DNA of 37,114 bases, taken from assembly GCA_045531585.1 (NCBI GenBank), contig JAZSEH010000005.1, positions 1 to 37,114 on the forward strand, written 5' to 3'. This stretch comes from SIG587 sp045531585 (lineage in GTDB: Bacteria > Bacillota > Clostridia > Oscillospirales > Acutalibacteraceae). Below are positions 22,906 through 31,701 of the stretch, one piece after another; position 1 is the stretch's first letter, and each line of letters begins with the position of its first letter. A program made the translations under genes and the position numbers. The notes below the pieces were generated by a model. The model searched no databases and was not told where the DNA came from. It worked only from the letters and a program-made list of their open reading frames with translations.

Positions 22906-23721
22906 TTAATTTGTGCATCCACAATTATTTTCTGAATCAGATGAATTTATACTTGGAGGAAAGAAATCGTTAGTGGGAAATTTTATTTTGCTAAACACGT
23001 CACAGGGTTGGCGGTCACCGCATATTGCATTACATTCCTTGTCGGGAATGCAAAAATCATATACAGGAATAAGCATCTGAACGTTTCTTATAAGCTGAAC
23101 AACCGTGAATAGGCCTAAAGTGGCATATACCGTAGGCGAACCTACAGGGAGCTCGGTTACAAGGTCGCCGCCCAGATAATTACATACACAGGTAGGTATA
23201 CAGCAACAATCCTGCTGGTTTTTAACCTCGCAAAGTCTTGAGCCGAGGGCAACGGGCTCTACACACTGTACAACACAGCGAGGCATATTATTTGTCATTC
23301 TTAGCTGCTTATCGGTATCCTCTTCAACAGTAACCTCATTGGAGAATATCTTTACGTTTCCTTCGCTTCCGAAAAGTATAACACGCTTATTAAATGCTGC
23401 AATACCTTTTATCTGCTTAGGTGCACTGTGTAAGCTGAGGAAAGCATCAAATTCCACAAGGAAAAAGAAGGTTAAATCGCATGAAAAATATCCTCTGTTA
23501 AAGCTTACGGGCTCAACATCAATGTAGACCTTTAAAACCTCTGCGTTTTTTATATGAACACTTATTGCCTGATCAATTATTTTTTGAGTATCGGTTGAAA
23601 AATAGCAACGCAAATCCTCAAGACAATCCCTTGAACAGCAAGAGTCATATATTCTTCCTGCATCAATACAAACCGCTTCCTTGAAGCAACCGTCAAAATT
23701 GGCCTCGTTTGTTTCTGCCAT
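22906..23721 (-). CDS. conserved Cys-rich protein of unknown function
   Basis: This 271-residue protein has no signal peptide or membrane helix but many Cys residues in clusters: SCCSRDC near 27-33, DCCCIPTCVC near 190-199, and a terminal CGC. The middle has alternating hydrophobic strands (VLKVYIDVEPV, FFFLVEFDAF, RVILFGSEGNVKIF), giving a beta-rich core. The ATG at 23721 follows AGGAGG with 7 bases between; a longer frame to 23769 has no such site. It resembles uncharacterised clostridial proteins that I associate with spore outer layers, but that link is from memory and is not shown by the neighbours. Disulfide-linked assembly is plausible. Confidence 0.7.
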   Translation of the reverse strand: MAETNEANFDGCFKEAVCIDAGRIYDSCCSRDCLEDLRCYFSTDTQKIIDQAISVHIKNAEVLKVYIDVEPVSFNRGYFSCDLTFFFLVEFDAFLSLHSAPKQIKGIAAFNKRVILFGSEGNVKIFSNEVTVEEDTDKQLRMTNNMPRCVVQCVEPVALGSRLCEVKNQQDCCCIPTCVCNYLGGDLVTELPVGSPTVYATLGLFTVVQLIRNVQMLIPVYDFCIPDKECNAICGDRQPCDVFSKIKFPTNDFFPPSINSSDSENNCGCTN

Positions 23722-23804
23722 ATAAAAGCCTCCTATATTATTTTTGAAGTTGTGTGCTTTGGCCCACACTTCTATACCATAATATGATAAAGCCTTTATT
23801 TAGT

Positions 23805-23852
23805 GATAAAAAAAGTACGTTTCACAAAAAATCAAGTGAAACGTACTTTGTT
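23805..23852 (-). terminator. terminator of clpX
   Basis: AAAGTACGTTTCAC (23812-23825) and its exact complement (23836-23849) form a 14-bp stem with a 10-base loop. It is followed by a T run on the minus strand and lies a few bases after the clpX stop. Confidence 0.88.
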
Positions 23853-23854
23853 TT

Positions 23855-25099
23855 TTATTTTTCTGTAAGAACAGGGTTGCCGCCGTTTACGGTATCAGCG
23901 GTTATTGTTACCTTAGCAATGTTTTCCCTTGAAGGAATGCTGAACATAATCTCCTGCAGAACACCTTCAATTATTGAGCGAAGACCTCTGGCACCGGTTT
24001 TACGCTCAACCGTAAGCTTAGCTATTGCCTTAAGCGCATTCTCTTCAAAAACAAGCTCCACACCATCCATATTAAACAGGGCCTGATATTGTTTTATAAT
24101 TGAATTTTTAGGCTCGGTCATAATGCGAATAAGAGTTTCCTCATCCATACCGCTTAAAGCAGTAATAACGGGAAGTCTTCCCACAAGCTCAGGAATCATA
24201 CCAAACTTTACAAGATCTTGATGGGTTGCAACCTCACAAAGGGCCTGTGCTTCAATGCTTTTAGGCGATTTAACGTCAGCTCCAAAGCCTAAGGAGCTTC
24301 CGCCAAGGCGGCGTTCAATAACCTTTTCTATACCATCAAATGCACCGGCACAAATAAAGAGGATATTTGTTGTATCAATTTGAATAAATTCCTGTTGAGG
24401 ATGTTTTCTGCCACCCTGAGGAGGAACGTTAGATACAACACCCTCTAAAATTTTAAGCAAAGCCTGTTGTACTCCCTCTCCGCTAACGTCACGGGTGATG
24501 GATGCGTTTTCGGATTTGCGGGCAATTTTATCAATCTCATCAACGTAGATAATACCGCGCTGAGCACGTTCAATATCAAAATCTGCCGCCTGAATAAGAC
24601 GGAGAAGGATATTTTCAACGTCCTCACCAACATAGCCTGCTTCGGTAAGGGTTGTAGCATCGGTAATGGCAATGGGAACATCAAGAATACGGGCAAGTGT
24701 TTGTGCCAGCAAGGTTTTACCAACGCCTGTAGGTCCAAGCATAAGAACGTTACTCTTGGCAAGCTCAACCTCATTATCAGTACCCTTGGAGATTCGCTTA
24801 TAATGATTATAAACGGCAACAGAAAGAACCTTTTTAGCTTCATCCTGTCCTATAACGTATTCATCAAGCTTAGCTTTAATTTCAGCAGGCTTTAAAAGAG
24901 TAAATTCTTCTTTTTTGTGCTTTTTATTGTTTTTTGGAGTAAAATCCTCATCCTCATCAAAAAGCAGCGAATTACAAAATTTAATACAACCATCACAAAT
25001 ATACACGCCGGGTCCCTCGACCAGGCGTGTAACTTCATCCTGCGTTTTACCGCAAAATGAACAGCTTATCTGCGGATTGTCAATGTCTTTATTCGGCAT
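23855..25099 (-). CDS. clpX: ATP-dependent Clp protease ATP-binding subunit ClpX
   Basis: ClpX is the AAA+ unfoldase that feeds substrates to ClpP in the cytoplasm. The 414-residue protein has the N-terminal zinc-binding domain (Cys13, Cys16, Cys35, Cys38). It then has Walker A GPTGVGKT (122-129), Walker B YVDEIDK, sensor regions and the ClpP-contacting loop. That loop reads LGF within GGSSLGFGAD, against the more common IGF. It lies 12 bases after clpP on the same strand, so the tig-clpP-clpX order is complete. AGAGGTATAGGTTA precedes ATG. Confidence 0.97.
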   Translation of the reverse strand: MPNKDIDNPQISCSFCGKTQDEVTRLVEGPGVYICDGCIKFCNSLLFDEDEDFTPKNNKKHKKEEFTLLKPAEIKAKLDEYVIGQDEAKKVLSVAVYNHYKRISKGTDNEVELAKSNVLMLGPTGVGKTLLAQTLARILDVPIAITDATTLTEAGYVGEDVENILLRLIQAADFDIERAQRGIIYVDEIDKIARKSENASITRDVSGEGVQQALLKILEGVVSNVPPQGGRKHPQQEFIQIDTTNILFICAGAFDGIEKVIERRLGGSSLGFGADVKSPKSIEAQALCEVATHQDLVKFGMIPELVGRLPVITALSGMDEETLIRIMTEPKNSIIKQYQALFNMDGVELVFEENALKAIAKLTVERKTGARGLRSIIEGVLQEIMFSIPSRENIAKVTITADTVNGGNPVLTEK

Positions 25100-25111
25100 T
25101 AACCTATACCT

Positions 25112-25699
25112 CTATCTTTTAGTTATGACCTTATCAATAAGACCGTAATCTGCAGCCTGCTGAGCCGACATAAAGTTATCTCGCTCGGTATCCAGACGAA
25201 TTGTTTCAATAGGCTTACCGGTAGCGTCAGCCAATATCTGATTGATATTTTCACGAATCTTTTCAATATGGTGAGCGTGTATAAGAATGTCGGTTGCCTG
25301 ACCTTCGGCAGAGCCTAAAGGTTGGTGAATCATAATTTCACTGTTAGGCAGAGCGTAACGCTTACCCTTTGTTCCTGCAGCAAGGAGGAATGCACCCATA
25401 CTTGCGGCCATACCAAGGCAAATCGTACTTACGTCACACTTAATGTACTGCATAGTATCGTATATGGCCATACCTGCAGAAACCGAACCGCCGGGACTGT
25501 TAATATAAAAATTAATATCCTTATTGGGGTCTTGTCCTTCAAGATAAAGCATCTGGGCAATTATAATACTTGCCGAAGCGTTATCCACCTTGTCGGATAA
25601 CATAATAATGCGGTCATTGAGCAAGCGAGAGAAAATATCATAGGAACGCTCTCCCCTGCTTGTTTGCTCAACTACGTATGGAACTAAATTCATATCCAT
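25112..25699 (-). CDS. clpP: ATP-dependent Clp protease proteolytic subunit ClpP
   Basis: ClpP forms the tetradecameric serine protease chamber. This 195-residue sequence contains the catalytic triad Ser100 (GMAASMGAFL), His125 (MIHQPLG) and Asp174 (DTERDNF). The ATG at 25699 has GGAGG 8 bases upstream; the GTG three codons earlier lies in that site. It follows the trigger factor gene by about 55 bases and precedes clpX, which makes a standard proteostasis operon. Confidence 0.97.
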   Translation of the reverse strand: MDMNLVPYVVEQTSRGERSYDIFSRLLNDRIIMLSDKVDNASASIIIAQMLYLEGQDPNKDINFYINSPGGSVSAGMAIYDTMQYIKCDVSTICLGMAASMGAFLLAAGTKGKRYALPNSEIMIHQPLGSAEGQATDILIHAHHIEKIRENINQILADATGKPIETIRLDTERDNFMSAQQAADYGLIDKVITKR

Positions 25700-25754
25700 T
25701 AAAAGCACCTCCGATAATATATAAGTATGTGCTGAAAATTGGATTTATAAACAA

Positions 25755-27239
25755 TTACTGCTCATCAGCGGGCTTTTCAGCCTTTTTTGCAGTTGTTTTC
25801 TTAGCAGCAGGCTTCTTTGCAGCAGTCTCACCCTCTGCCTTCTTGGCAGTAGAAGTCTTCTTTGTGGTGGAAGTGGTTGTCTTCTTTGTGGTGGAAGACT
25901 TCTTTGCAGGAGCCTTCTTCTCGGTCTTTTCAGCCTTTTCGGTCTTTTCCTTTACGTCGGTAACGGTAGCGCTTTCCTTAACAAGGTCAATAGCCTTATT
26001 AACGGCGAGATCCTTTGCAATCTCACTTTCAGGAATGGCATTTTTAACCTGCTCGGCAGTTACACCGTAATCCTTTGCCATCTTCTCAATCTGCTGGGCA
26101 ATTTCCTCTGCAGTAGGCTCAATCTTCTCAAGCTCAACAATCTTTTCAAGAGCAAGACGAATCTTAACCTGACGCTCTGCCTGAGGACGGAAGCTCTTAG
26201 AGAACTCCTCAACGGAAGAACCGGTATACTGCATATAAAGGTCAAGGTTCATACCCTGAGACTGGAGACGATAATCAAATTCCTGCATAGACTGCTTTAC
26301 ACGATTTTCGTAAAGAGCCTCGGGAATGTCACCCTTAATGGAATCGACAACAATGTCGATAAGCTGATTCTCAACGTCCTCTTCAGCGGCCTTCTGCTTG
26401 CGATCAAGTGCCTTAGCCTTAATATCGGCCTTAAGCTCGTCAAGAGTATCAAACTCACTTGCATCCTTTGCGAACTCATCGTCAAGGGCAGGAAGCTCCT
26501 TAACCTTAATCTCGTGAAGCTTTACCTTAAATACGGCAGCCTTGCCTGCAAGCTCCTTAGCCTGATATTCCTCAGGGAAGGTAACGTTAACGTCAAATTC
26601 CTCCTCAGCGTTATGACCAACAATCTGCTCCTCAAAGCCGGGAATAAACTGACCTGAACCAAGCTCAAGGGGATGAGACTCACCCTTACCGCCTTCAAAG
26701 GCTACGTCATCAACAAAACCTTCAAAGTCAATAACAGCGGTATCGCCCAGCTGTGCTGCTCTATCGGTAACAGGAACCATACGGGAGTTACGTTCAGCCA
26801 TAGCGTTTAAGGACTGCTCAACCTCGCTATCCTCAACAGTAGCAATTACACGTTCTGCCTTTAAGCCCTTATACTCGCCGATTTCAATCTCGGGGTATGT
26901 AGTAAGGGTAACCTTAAAGTCAACGCCCTCTTCCTTGCTTATAGAAACAAGATCAAAATTCATCTTGTCGTCAACAATTTTTAAATTTGCCTCTGCGGCA
27001 GCTGCCTCAAGTTCGTCGGCATAAAGAAGATTAAGGGCATCCTCATAGAATACCTCGGGACCGTAGAACTTTTCAATAATGCTCAGCGGAGCCTTACCCT
27101 TACGGAAGCCGGGAACGTTCATTTTTTTGCCGTTTCTCTTGTAAACTTCCTTGATTGCTTCGCCAAATTTTGCTCCGTCAATTACAATTTCCAGCTCATA
27201 GCGGTTTGTATCGACCTTTTTTGATGCTTTTAAACTCAT
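25755..27239 (-). CDS. tig: trigger factor with a Lys/Ala/Thr-rich C-terminal tail
   Basis: Trigger factor is the ribosome-bound chaperone and prolyl isomerase that meets nascent chains. The N-terminal ribosome-docking motif GFRKGKAP is present near residue 42. A FKBP-type PPIase domain spans about 155-240 (GDTAVIDFEGFVDD...GSGQFIPGFEEQIVG), and the helical C-terminal chaperone domain follows. Typical family members end near residue 430. This one continues to 494 with a repetitive basic tail (KKTTTSTTKK, AAKKPAAKKTTAKK), like the tails of histone H1 or some HU proteins. GGAGG lies 5 bases before ATG. Its own promoter lies just upstream, and clpP and clpX follow. Confidence 0.96.
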   Translation of the reverse strand: MSLKASKKVDTNRYELEIVIDGAKFGEAIKEVYKRNGKKMNVPGFRKGKAPLSIIEKFYGPEVFYEDALNLLYADELEAAAAEANLKIVDDKMNFDLVSISKEEGVDFKVTLTTYPEIEIGEYKGLKAERVIATVEDSEVEQSLNAMAERNSRMVPVTDRAAQLGDTAVIDFEGFVDDVAFEGGKGESHPLELGSGQFIPGFEEQIVGHNAEEEFDVNVTFPEEYQAKELAGKAAVFKVKLHEIKVKELPALDDEFAKDASEFDTLDELKADIKAKALDRKQKAAEEDVENQLIDIVVDSIKGDIPEALYENRVKQSMQEFDYRLQSQGMNLDLYMQYTGSSVEEFSKSFRPQAERQVKIRLALEKIVELEKIEPTAEEIAQQIEKMAKDYGVTAEQVKNAIPESEIAKDLAVNKAIDLVKESATVTDVKEKTEKAEKTEKKAPAKKSSTTKKTTTSTTKKTSTAKKAEGETAAKKPAAKKTTAKKAEKPADEQ

Positions 27240-27299
27240 AATCTACCTCCGATATTTTAGGTCAGGACAAAAAACAGCATCCAGACCGTATCTCATAAT

Positions 27300-27328
27300 A
27301 CTATACCACATACTTTGCAATATTTCTA
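27300..27328 (-). promoter_or_regulatory. promoter of tig-clpP-clpX
   Basis: On the minus strand TATAGT (27300-27305) is preceded by TGG, an extended -10. A TAGAAA hexamer lies 17 bases upstream. The leader to the trigger factor ATG is about 55 bases. No CtsR- or CIRCE-type repeat was seen. Confidence 0.5.
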
Positions 27329-27354
27329 CCACTTTTTTTCATTTTTTTAAAATT

Positions 27355-28038
27355 TTAACAACTTATACAAAATGGTACGAAATCAATGCAATCAGATGAT
27401 ACCAATTTGAACGAAATACCATCATATTCTTTAACGGTATTGTTCCTTCCCCCGCCGTGTATATGGCCATAATAAACCTTTTTAACATTTTTTTCTTTTA
27501 ACACGGAAAAAATCTCATCACAAACCTGTTCGCCATATACAGGAGGATAATGCAAAAATACAAGGGGCTCATATCCCGTTTTCAAGGCTTCATCTATAGA
27601 CGTTCTAAGTCTCCCTGCCTCACGAAGTATTACCTTTTTATCCGATGAAGAATCATCAAAAAACCAACCCCGCGTACCACAGACTGCGTAACCTTCAACT
27701 ACTATTGAGCTATTGAAAACAAAATCTATTGTAGTTAAATTATTGGCTTTCAAAAACTCACGCATTTTTTGTGTAGTTCCCCACCAAAGGTCGTGATTTC
27801 CTTTGAGCAATATTTTTTTACCCGGTAAGGAATTTAAAAATTCAAAATCAGGTTTCGCTTCTTCCAGTTTTAATCCCCAGGAAAGATCACCCGGTAAAAT
27901 CACAGTATCAGAATCGGTTATAAGGTGACGCCAATTTTTTTCGATTCGGTGGGTGTGATCCTCCCAGCCGCGAAAAATGTCCATAGGTTTATCGGCACCT
28001 AAGGAAAGATGCAGATCCGAAATGGTAAAAATACTCAA
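27355..28038 (-). CDS. calcineurin-like metallophosphoesterase
   Basis: This protein of about 227 residues has the metal-binding motifs of the family in order: DLH near the N-terminus, GDLSWG, GNHD, a His in LHYPPVY, and GHIHGG near the C-terminus. These bind two metal ions and hydrolyse phosphoesters. The substrate is unknown. I prefer the TTG at 28038, which gives MSIFTISDLHLSL as in relatives. AAGGGAG lies about 11 bases upstream. A GTG four codons earlier, right after that site, is the alternative. Downstream lies the tig promoter, so it is probably a single-gene unit. Confidence 0.85.
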   Translation of the reverse strand: MSIFTISDLHLSLGADKPMDIFRGWEDHTHRIEKNWRHLITDSDTVILPGDLSWGLKLEEAKPDFEFLNSLPGKKILLKGNHDLWWGTTQKMREFLKANNLTTIDFVFNSSIVVEGYAVCGTRGWFFDDSSSDKKVILREAGRLRTSIDEALKTGYEPLVFLHYPPVYGEQVCDEIFSVLKEKNVKKVYYGHIHGGGRNNTVKEYDGISFKLVSSDCIDFVPFCISC

Positions 28039-28125
28039 ATAAAATTTCACTCCCTTACTTTTATTTTAAGTGTGTGTGGGTAAACTAAATCTTGCCCGAT
28101 AGGGTTAGAAAGGATGAATACAAAA

Positions 28126-28299
28126 ATGTCAAACTGTGGACCCAAAAACGTTATCTCCGGAATTAAGTGCGAAGTAAAGAACTGCACCTATCACACCACC
28201 TCCGATCACTGTGAGGCAGGTAAGATAGAGGTTGGCTACTGCGGCTCCTGCAACTGCGCAGAAACCGCCTGCACCACCTTTAAGCCCAAGGCAGAATAA
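28126..28299 (+). CDS. DUF1540 domain protein
   Basis: This very small protein (57 residues from the second ATG, 61 from the first at 28114) has six conserved Cys in the pattern IKCEVKNCTYHTTSDHCEAGKI...CGSCNCAETACTTF. It therefore belongs to the DUF1540 family of short, probably metal-binding or disulfide-bonded proteins of Clostridia. The first ATG directly abuts GAAAGG, so the second start is better spaced. A terminator shared with thrC follows. Function unknown. Confidence 0.82.
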   Translation: MSNCGPKNVISGIKCEVKNCTYHTTSDHCEAGKIEVGYCGSCNCAETACTTFKPKAE

Positions 28300-28304
28300 C
28301 GAAA

Positions 28305-28338
28305 CAAAAAATACCCGATATGAAATCGGGTATTTTTT
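28305..28338. terminator. bidirectional terminator between the DUF1540 gene and thrC
   Basis: AAATACCCGAT and ATCGGGTATTT (28309-28319 and 28325-28335) form an 11-bp stem with A and T runs outside. The two genes are convergent. Confidence 0.9.
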
Positions 28339-29828
28339 TACTTAATATTAAGATACCCTAAAACGGTATTTTTTATATCTTCCTTTTCACACACATCGTT
28401 AAACCTTACCTGAGCTTTTTTAAGCTGAGCAAGGGGTGCAGGAACTGCGGCGCCTGTTTTAGCGTTAAGTAAATCCACCGCATCAAACTCCTGCTTTGGT
28501 GCCTTTTCACCAAAGGCCGATAAAACACTGGCGGAGAATTTATAGGGGCTGGCTGTTGAGGCAATAACGGTTACTCTGTCATCCCCTGTTTTCTTAACGT
28601 AATTATTATACACGTTTACTGCAACAGCGGTATGAGTATCACAAAGATAACCGTATTTTTCGTAGGTTTCCTTTATGGTATTAAGGGTTTGCTCATCATT
28701 ACAGCAACCGCCGTAGAATATATCATCAAGACGAGCCTTTACCTCATCTGTAACGGTAAAGGTTCCTTCCTTTGAAAGCTGAGCCTGCCAATTTGCTACA
28801 GCTTTATCGTCACGGTCTGATAACTCGTAAAGCATTCTTTCAAGATTACTTGATATTAGTATATCCATTGAAGGAGAAACTGTGGTATAGAATTTTCTGT
28901 TACGGTCATATTTTCCGGTATTTAAGAAATCAGTAAGAACGTTGTTAGAATTGGATGCACAAATAAGCTTATTTATGGGAACACCCATCTTTTTAGCATA
29001 ATAGGCGGCAAGAATATTACCAAAGTTGCCTGTTGGAACCACTACGTTAAAGCCGCTTTCATCAACCTTTTTATTTTTTATAAGTAAATCACAATAAGCA
29101 CTTACGTAATAAACTATCTGGGGAGCAAGTCTTCCCCAGTTAATGGAGTTGGCACTGCTGAACTGCATACCGTTTTCATCAAGCAGTTTAGCGGTATTCG
29201 CATCGGTAAATATCTTTTTAACGGCGCTTTGTGCATCATCAAAGTTACCATTTATTGCGCAAACAGAAACGTTTTCGCCTGCCTGTGTGCACATCTGGAA
29301 CTTTTGCATAGGGCTTACGCCATCGTTAGGATAGAAAACTATTATACGTGTTCCCTCAACGTCCTTAAAGCCTTCAAGGGCTGCTTTTCCCGTATCACCT
29401 GAGGTAGCAACAAGGATAACCGTTTCCTTTCCGCTTGAAACCTTTTTTGCAGAGGTTGTGAGAAGATAAGGCAAAAGCTGTAAAGCAAGGTCCTTAAAGG
29501 CACAGGTGGGACCGTGCCAAAGCTCTAATATTTCGGTTTTATCATCAAGCGAATAAAGCGGTGCAGGTTGGTTGTTTTCAAAGGTGCCGCCATATGCGCC
29601 GTTGGTGCAATATGTAATTTCCTCATCGGTGAAATCTGTAAGGAAATTCTTTAAAATATAGGATGCTCTTTCCACGTAGGAAAGCTTCTTTAAATTATCA
29701 AAATCGTCCTTGGTAAGCTTGGGCACGTTTTGAGGAACAAATAAGCCGCCGTCAGGGGCAATACCCGTGGCAATTGCCTGAGCCGCGGTAACCTTTAATC
29801 CATTATCTCTTGTGCTGTTATAATTCAT
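28338..29828 (-). CDS. thrC: threonine synthase
   Basis: Threonine synthase converts O-phosphohomoserine to threonine with pyridoxal phosphate (PLP), the last step of threonine synthesis. The 496-residue protein is of the long (ThrC-2) type, starting MNYNSTRDNG. The PLP-binding Lys is in GPTCAFKDLALQ (Lys112). The Ser/Gly-rich phosphate-binding loop is VATSGDTGKAALEG. ATG 29828 has GGGAGG 7 bases upstream; the TTG five codons earlier lies in that site. It has its own promoter, which overlaps the end of the dipeptidase gene. No other threonine gene is in the window. Confidence 0.96.
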   Translation of the reverse strand: MNYNSTRDNGLKVTAAQAIATGIAPDGGLFVPQNVPKLTKDDFDNLKKLSYVERASYILKNFLTDFTDEEITYCTNGAYGGTFENNQPAPLYSLDDKTEILELWHGPTCAFKDLALQLLPYLLTTSAKKVSSGKETVILVATSGDTGKAALEGFKDVEGTRIIVFYPNDGVSPMQKFQMCTQAGENVSVCAINGNFDDAQSAVKKIFTDANTAKLLDENGMQFSSANSINWGRLAPQIVYYVSAYCDLLIKNKKVDESGFNVVVPTGNFGNILAAYYAKKMGVPINKLICASNSNNVLTDFLNTGKYDRNRKFYTTVSPSMDILISSNLERMLYELSDRDDKAVANWQAQLSKEGTFTVTDEVKARLDDIFYGGCCNDEQTLNTIKETYEKYGYLCDTHTAVAVNVYNNYVKKTGDDRVTVIASTASPYKFSASVLSAFGEKAPKQEFDAVDLLNAKTGAAVPAPLAQLKKAQVRFNDVCEKEDIKNTVLGYLNIK

Positions 29829-29858
29829 ATTGGGACCTCCCAAATTATTCTTCCTTTT

Positions 29859-29887
29859 ATTTTAGTACATAAGCCGTTGTTTGTCAA
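29859..29887 (-). promoter_or_regulatory. promoter of thrC overlapping the dipeptidase stop codon
   Basis: On the minus strand a perfect TTGACA (29882-29887) is 17 bases from TAAAAT (29859-29864). The TGA in TTGACA is the stop codon of the preceding dipeptidase gene, so thrC has an independent start within the larger row of minus-strand genes. Confidence 0.75.
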
Positions 29888-30732
29888 AGCTTTTCAAAAT
29901 AATCCCGCGCATTATTATAAAAAATGCCCTTGCATACTTGTTCGGATATACCCTTATTTTTTAGAAAAACGTACAAATCAGGTATTTTTGATACGTTCGA
30001 AAGCTCATTGCTCATTTGGGCACCGTCAAAGTCCGACCCAAAGGCTATGTTCCTCTCAAGCCCCATATTTAGCATATGTTTAACGTTTTTATAAACACCT
30101 TCAAAGCTGTTACAGCCCGTAAATTCAGGATAGGGGCAAATTCCTATAATACCGCCCTTTTCTGCAATTTTTAAAAGCTGTTTATCTGTAAGATTTCTGC
30201 GGTGAGAAAATACAGATTCACAGCAGGAATGTGTGGCTATAACGTTATCGGCAACCTTTATCACGTCAAAAAAACTCTCTTCATTAAGATGAGATACGTC
30301 CACCACCATTTTGAGCCTGTTCATCTCACTGATAATACCATAACCAAAATCGGTTAAACCACCCGTACATCCGGCACCTGAAGCAATTTTATTTTTTCCG
30401 TTCCAGGTAAGGGCAACGGTTTTTACGCCATCATTATACATTTGATATAGGCAACGGGCAGACTCAATGGCCGCACCGCCCTCCAGCGTTATAAAAGCGG
30501 TAAGATTTTTGTTTTCACAAAGAGAAATTTGAGTTTTAAGATAATCTACAATTTTTTTATAGTTTAAAAAAGGGTCGGGTAAATCGTCCTTTATCCATAT
30601 GGCAAAAAACTGTTTCCAATTATCAAAGCAATTTCCCTTTTCAAGAGAAACAGCAAGGTTGTTTTTTCGGAGTTTCTGTTTGGTTTTATAAATTTCATAT
30701 GCCGTATCACAATGAAGATCAAAAAAGTCCAT
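29884..30732 (-). CDS. peptidase M19 (membrane dipeptidase-like)
   Basis: This 282-residue protein has the M19 zinc ligands in order: His7-x-Asp9 (DLHCDT), Glu84 (TLEGG), His148 (DVSHLN) and His168 (ATHSCC), then GSDFDG near the C-terminus. It is shorter than the mammalian renal dipeptidases and has no signal peptide, so it acts in the cytoplasm. Likely substrates are dipeptides, perhaps D-containing ones from cell-wall turnover. It overlaps yraN by 14 bases and is the last gene of the rplS operon. Confidence 0.9.
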   Translation of the reverse strand: MDFFDLHCDTAYEIYKTKQKLRKNNLAVSLEKGNCFDNWKQFFAIWIKDDLPDPFLNYKKIVDYLKTQISLCENKNLTAFITLEGGAAIESARCLYQMYNDGVKTVALTWNGKNKIASGAGCTGGLTDFGYGIISEMNRLKMVVDVSHLNEESFFDVIKVADNVIATHSCCESVFSHRRNLTDKQLLKIAEKGGIIGICPYPEFTGCNSFEGVYKNVKHMLNMGLERNIAFGSDFDGAQMSNELSNVSKIPDLYVFLKNKGISEQVCKGIFYNNARDYFEKL

Positions 30733-31102
30733 ACATATCCCCTAAATTAAAAGCGTTACTTAAATAATTTAGTTTATATCCGTGCTTTCCGTCTTCCTTA
30801 ACAAATACCGTAACCTCGGCAACGTCAAAACGCGGTTGCAGATCACAATGAGATTTACTTATGTAATCCATAGCCGTTTTTATTATTCTTTCCTGCTTAA
30901 ATCTGTCAACTGCATCCGCAGGAGATACAAGGGCATCCTCACTTCTTGCCTTTACCTCGACAAAAAGCACAAGACTCTCATTTTCCGCAATAATATCAAT
31001 CTCACCATAGCGACTGTGAAAATTGCGTTTAGCTATGTAAAAGCCCTTTTTCCGAAGGTAAACAGCTGTTTTTTCCTCTGCAATATTTCCTATATTCATC
31101 AT
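30719..31102 (-). CDS. yraN: YraN/UPF0102 family nuclease-like protein
   Basis: This 127-residue protein has the endonuclease-like fold signature of the UPF0102 family: GEIDIIA...LVLFVEVKARS (about residues 33-53), with the D, E and K residues of a PD-(D/E)XK-type site. The biological role is not well defined. It lies between rnhB and the dipeptidase gene with overlaps on both sides, as is usual for the rplS-lepB-rbgA-rnhB-yraN order. Two adjacent ATG codons (31102 and 31099) are possible starts. Confidence 0.9.
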   Translation of the reverse strand: MMNIGNIAEEKTAVYLRKKGFYIAKRNFHSRYGEIDIIAENESLVLFVEVKARSEDALVSPADAVDRFKQERIIKTAMDYISKSHCDLQPRFDVAEVTVFVKEDGKHGYKLNYLSNAFNLGDMYGLF

Positions 31103-31698
31103 AAAAAATTCTTTATAAACGAGGGACGATGAATATCACAAGGTCCGTATTTTTGTATTGCTTCAATATGAGCCTTTGTACCGTACCCCTTATGCTGTAA
31201 GAATCCGTACTGAGGATACTGCTCATCGTATTCAATAAGCAGTCTATCCCTTGTTACCTTTGCAAGAATGGATGCTGCTGCAATACTGAAGGATTTAGAA
31301 TCACCCTTAACCACCGTTTCCACAGGAACCGATATATCAGGCGGAGTTCTGTTACCATCCACAAGGGCATAATCTGCAGGTATTTGCAAACCGCTTACGG
31401 CGCGTGTCATAGCAAGATATGTAGCGCCCAAAATATTTAACCGTTCAATTTCATCAACGCCGGCAAACGCAACCGACCAGGCAAGTGCTTTTTCGGTTAT
31501 TACATCATATAGTTGTTCTCGCTTTTTTTCACTGATTTTTTTAGAGTCGTTCACGCCCTCTATCTCAAGGCCTTCCGGCAAAATAACCGCCGCAGCGCAT
31601 ACGGGACCTGCAAGGGGGCCTCTGCCCGCCTCATCAACGCCGCAAATAAATTTATAGCCTTTATCTCGAGCAATGTTTTCTAATGAAAAATCAGGCAT
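31099..31698 (-). CDS. rnhB: ribonuclease HII
   Basis: RNase HII removes RNA from RNA-DNA hybrids, including single ribonucleotides in DNA. This 199-residue protein has GVDEAGRGPLAGPV (Asp22, Glu23), DGN (Asp114) and KGD (Asp133), which are the four acidic catalytic residues. AASILAKVTRD follows. It lies 3 bases after rbgA and overlaps yraN. Confidence 0.97.
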   Translation of the reverse strand: MPDFSLENIARDKGYKFICGVDEAGRGPLAGPVCAAAVILPEGLEIEGVNDSKKISEKKREQLYDVITEKALAWSVAFAGVDEIERLNILGATYLAMTRAVSGLQIPADYALVDGNRTPPDISVPVETVVKGDSKSFSIAAASILAKVTRDRLLIEYDEQYPQYGFLQHKGYGTKAHIEAIQKYGPCDIHRPSFIKNFL

Positions 31699-31701
31699 AT
31701 T

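Noticed and set aside
23812..23849. parS site at the clpX terminator
   Set aside because: The half sites are separated by a 10-base loop, so it is a hairpin and not a 16-base parS.
28086..28130. T-box or riboswitch before the DUF1540 gene
   Set aside because: The upstream spacer is under 80 bases with no recognisable structure.
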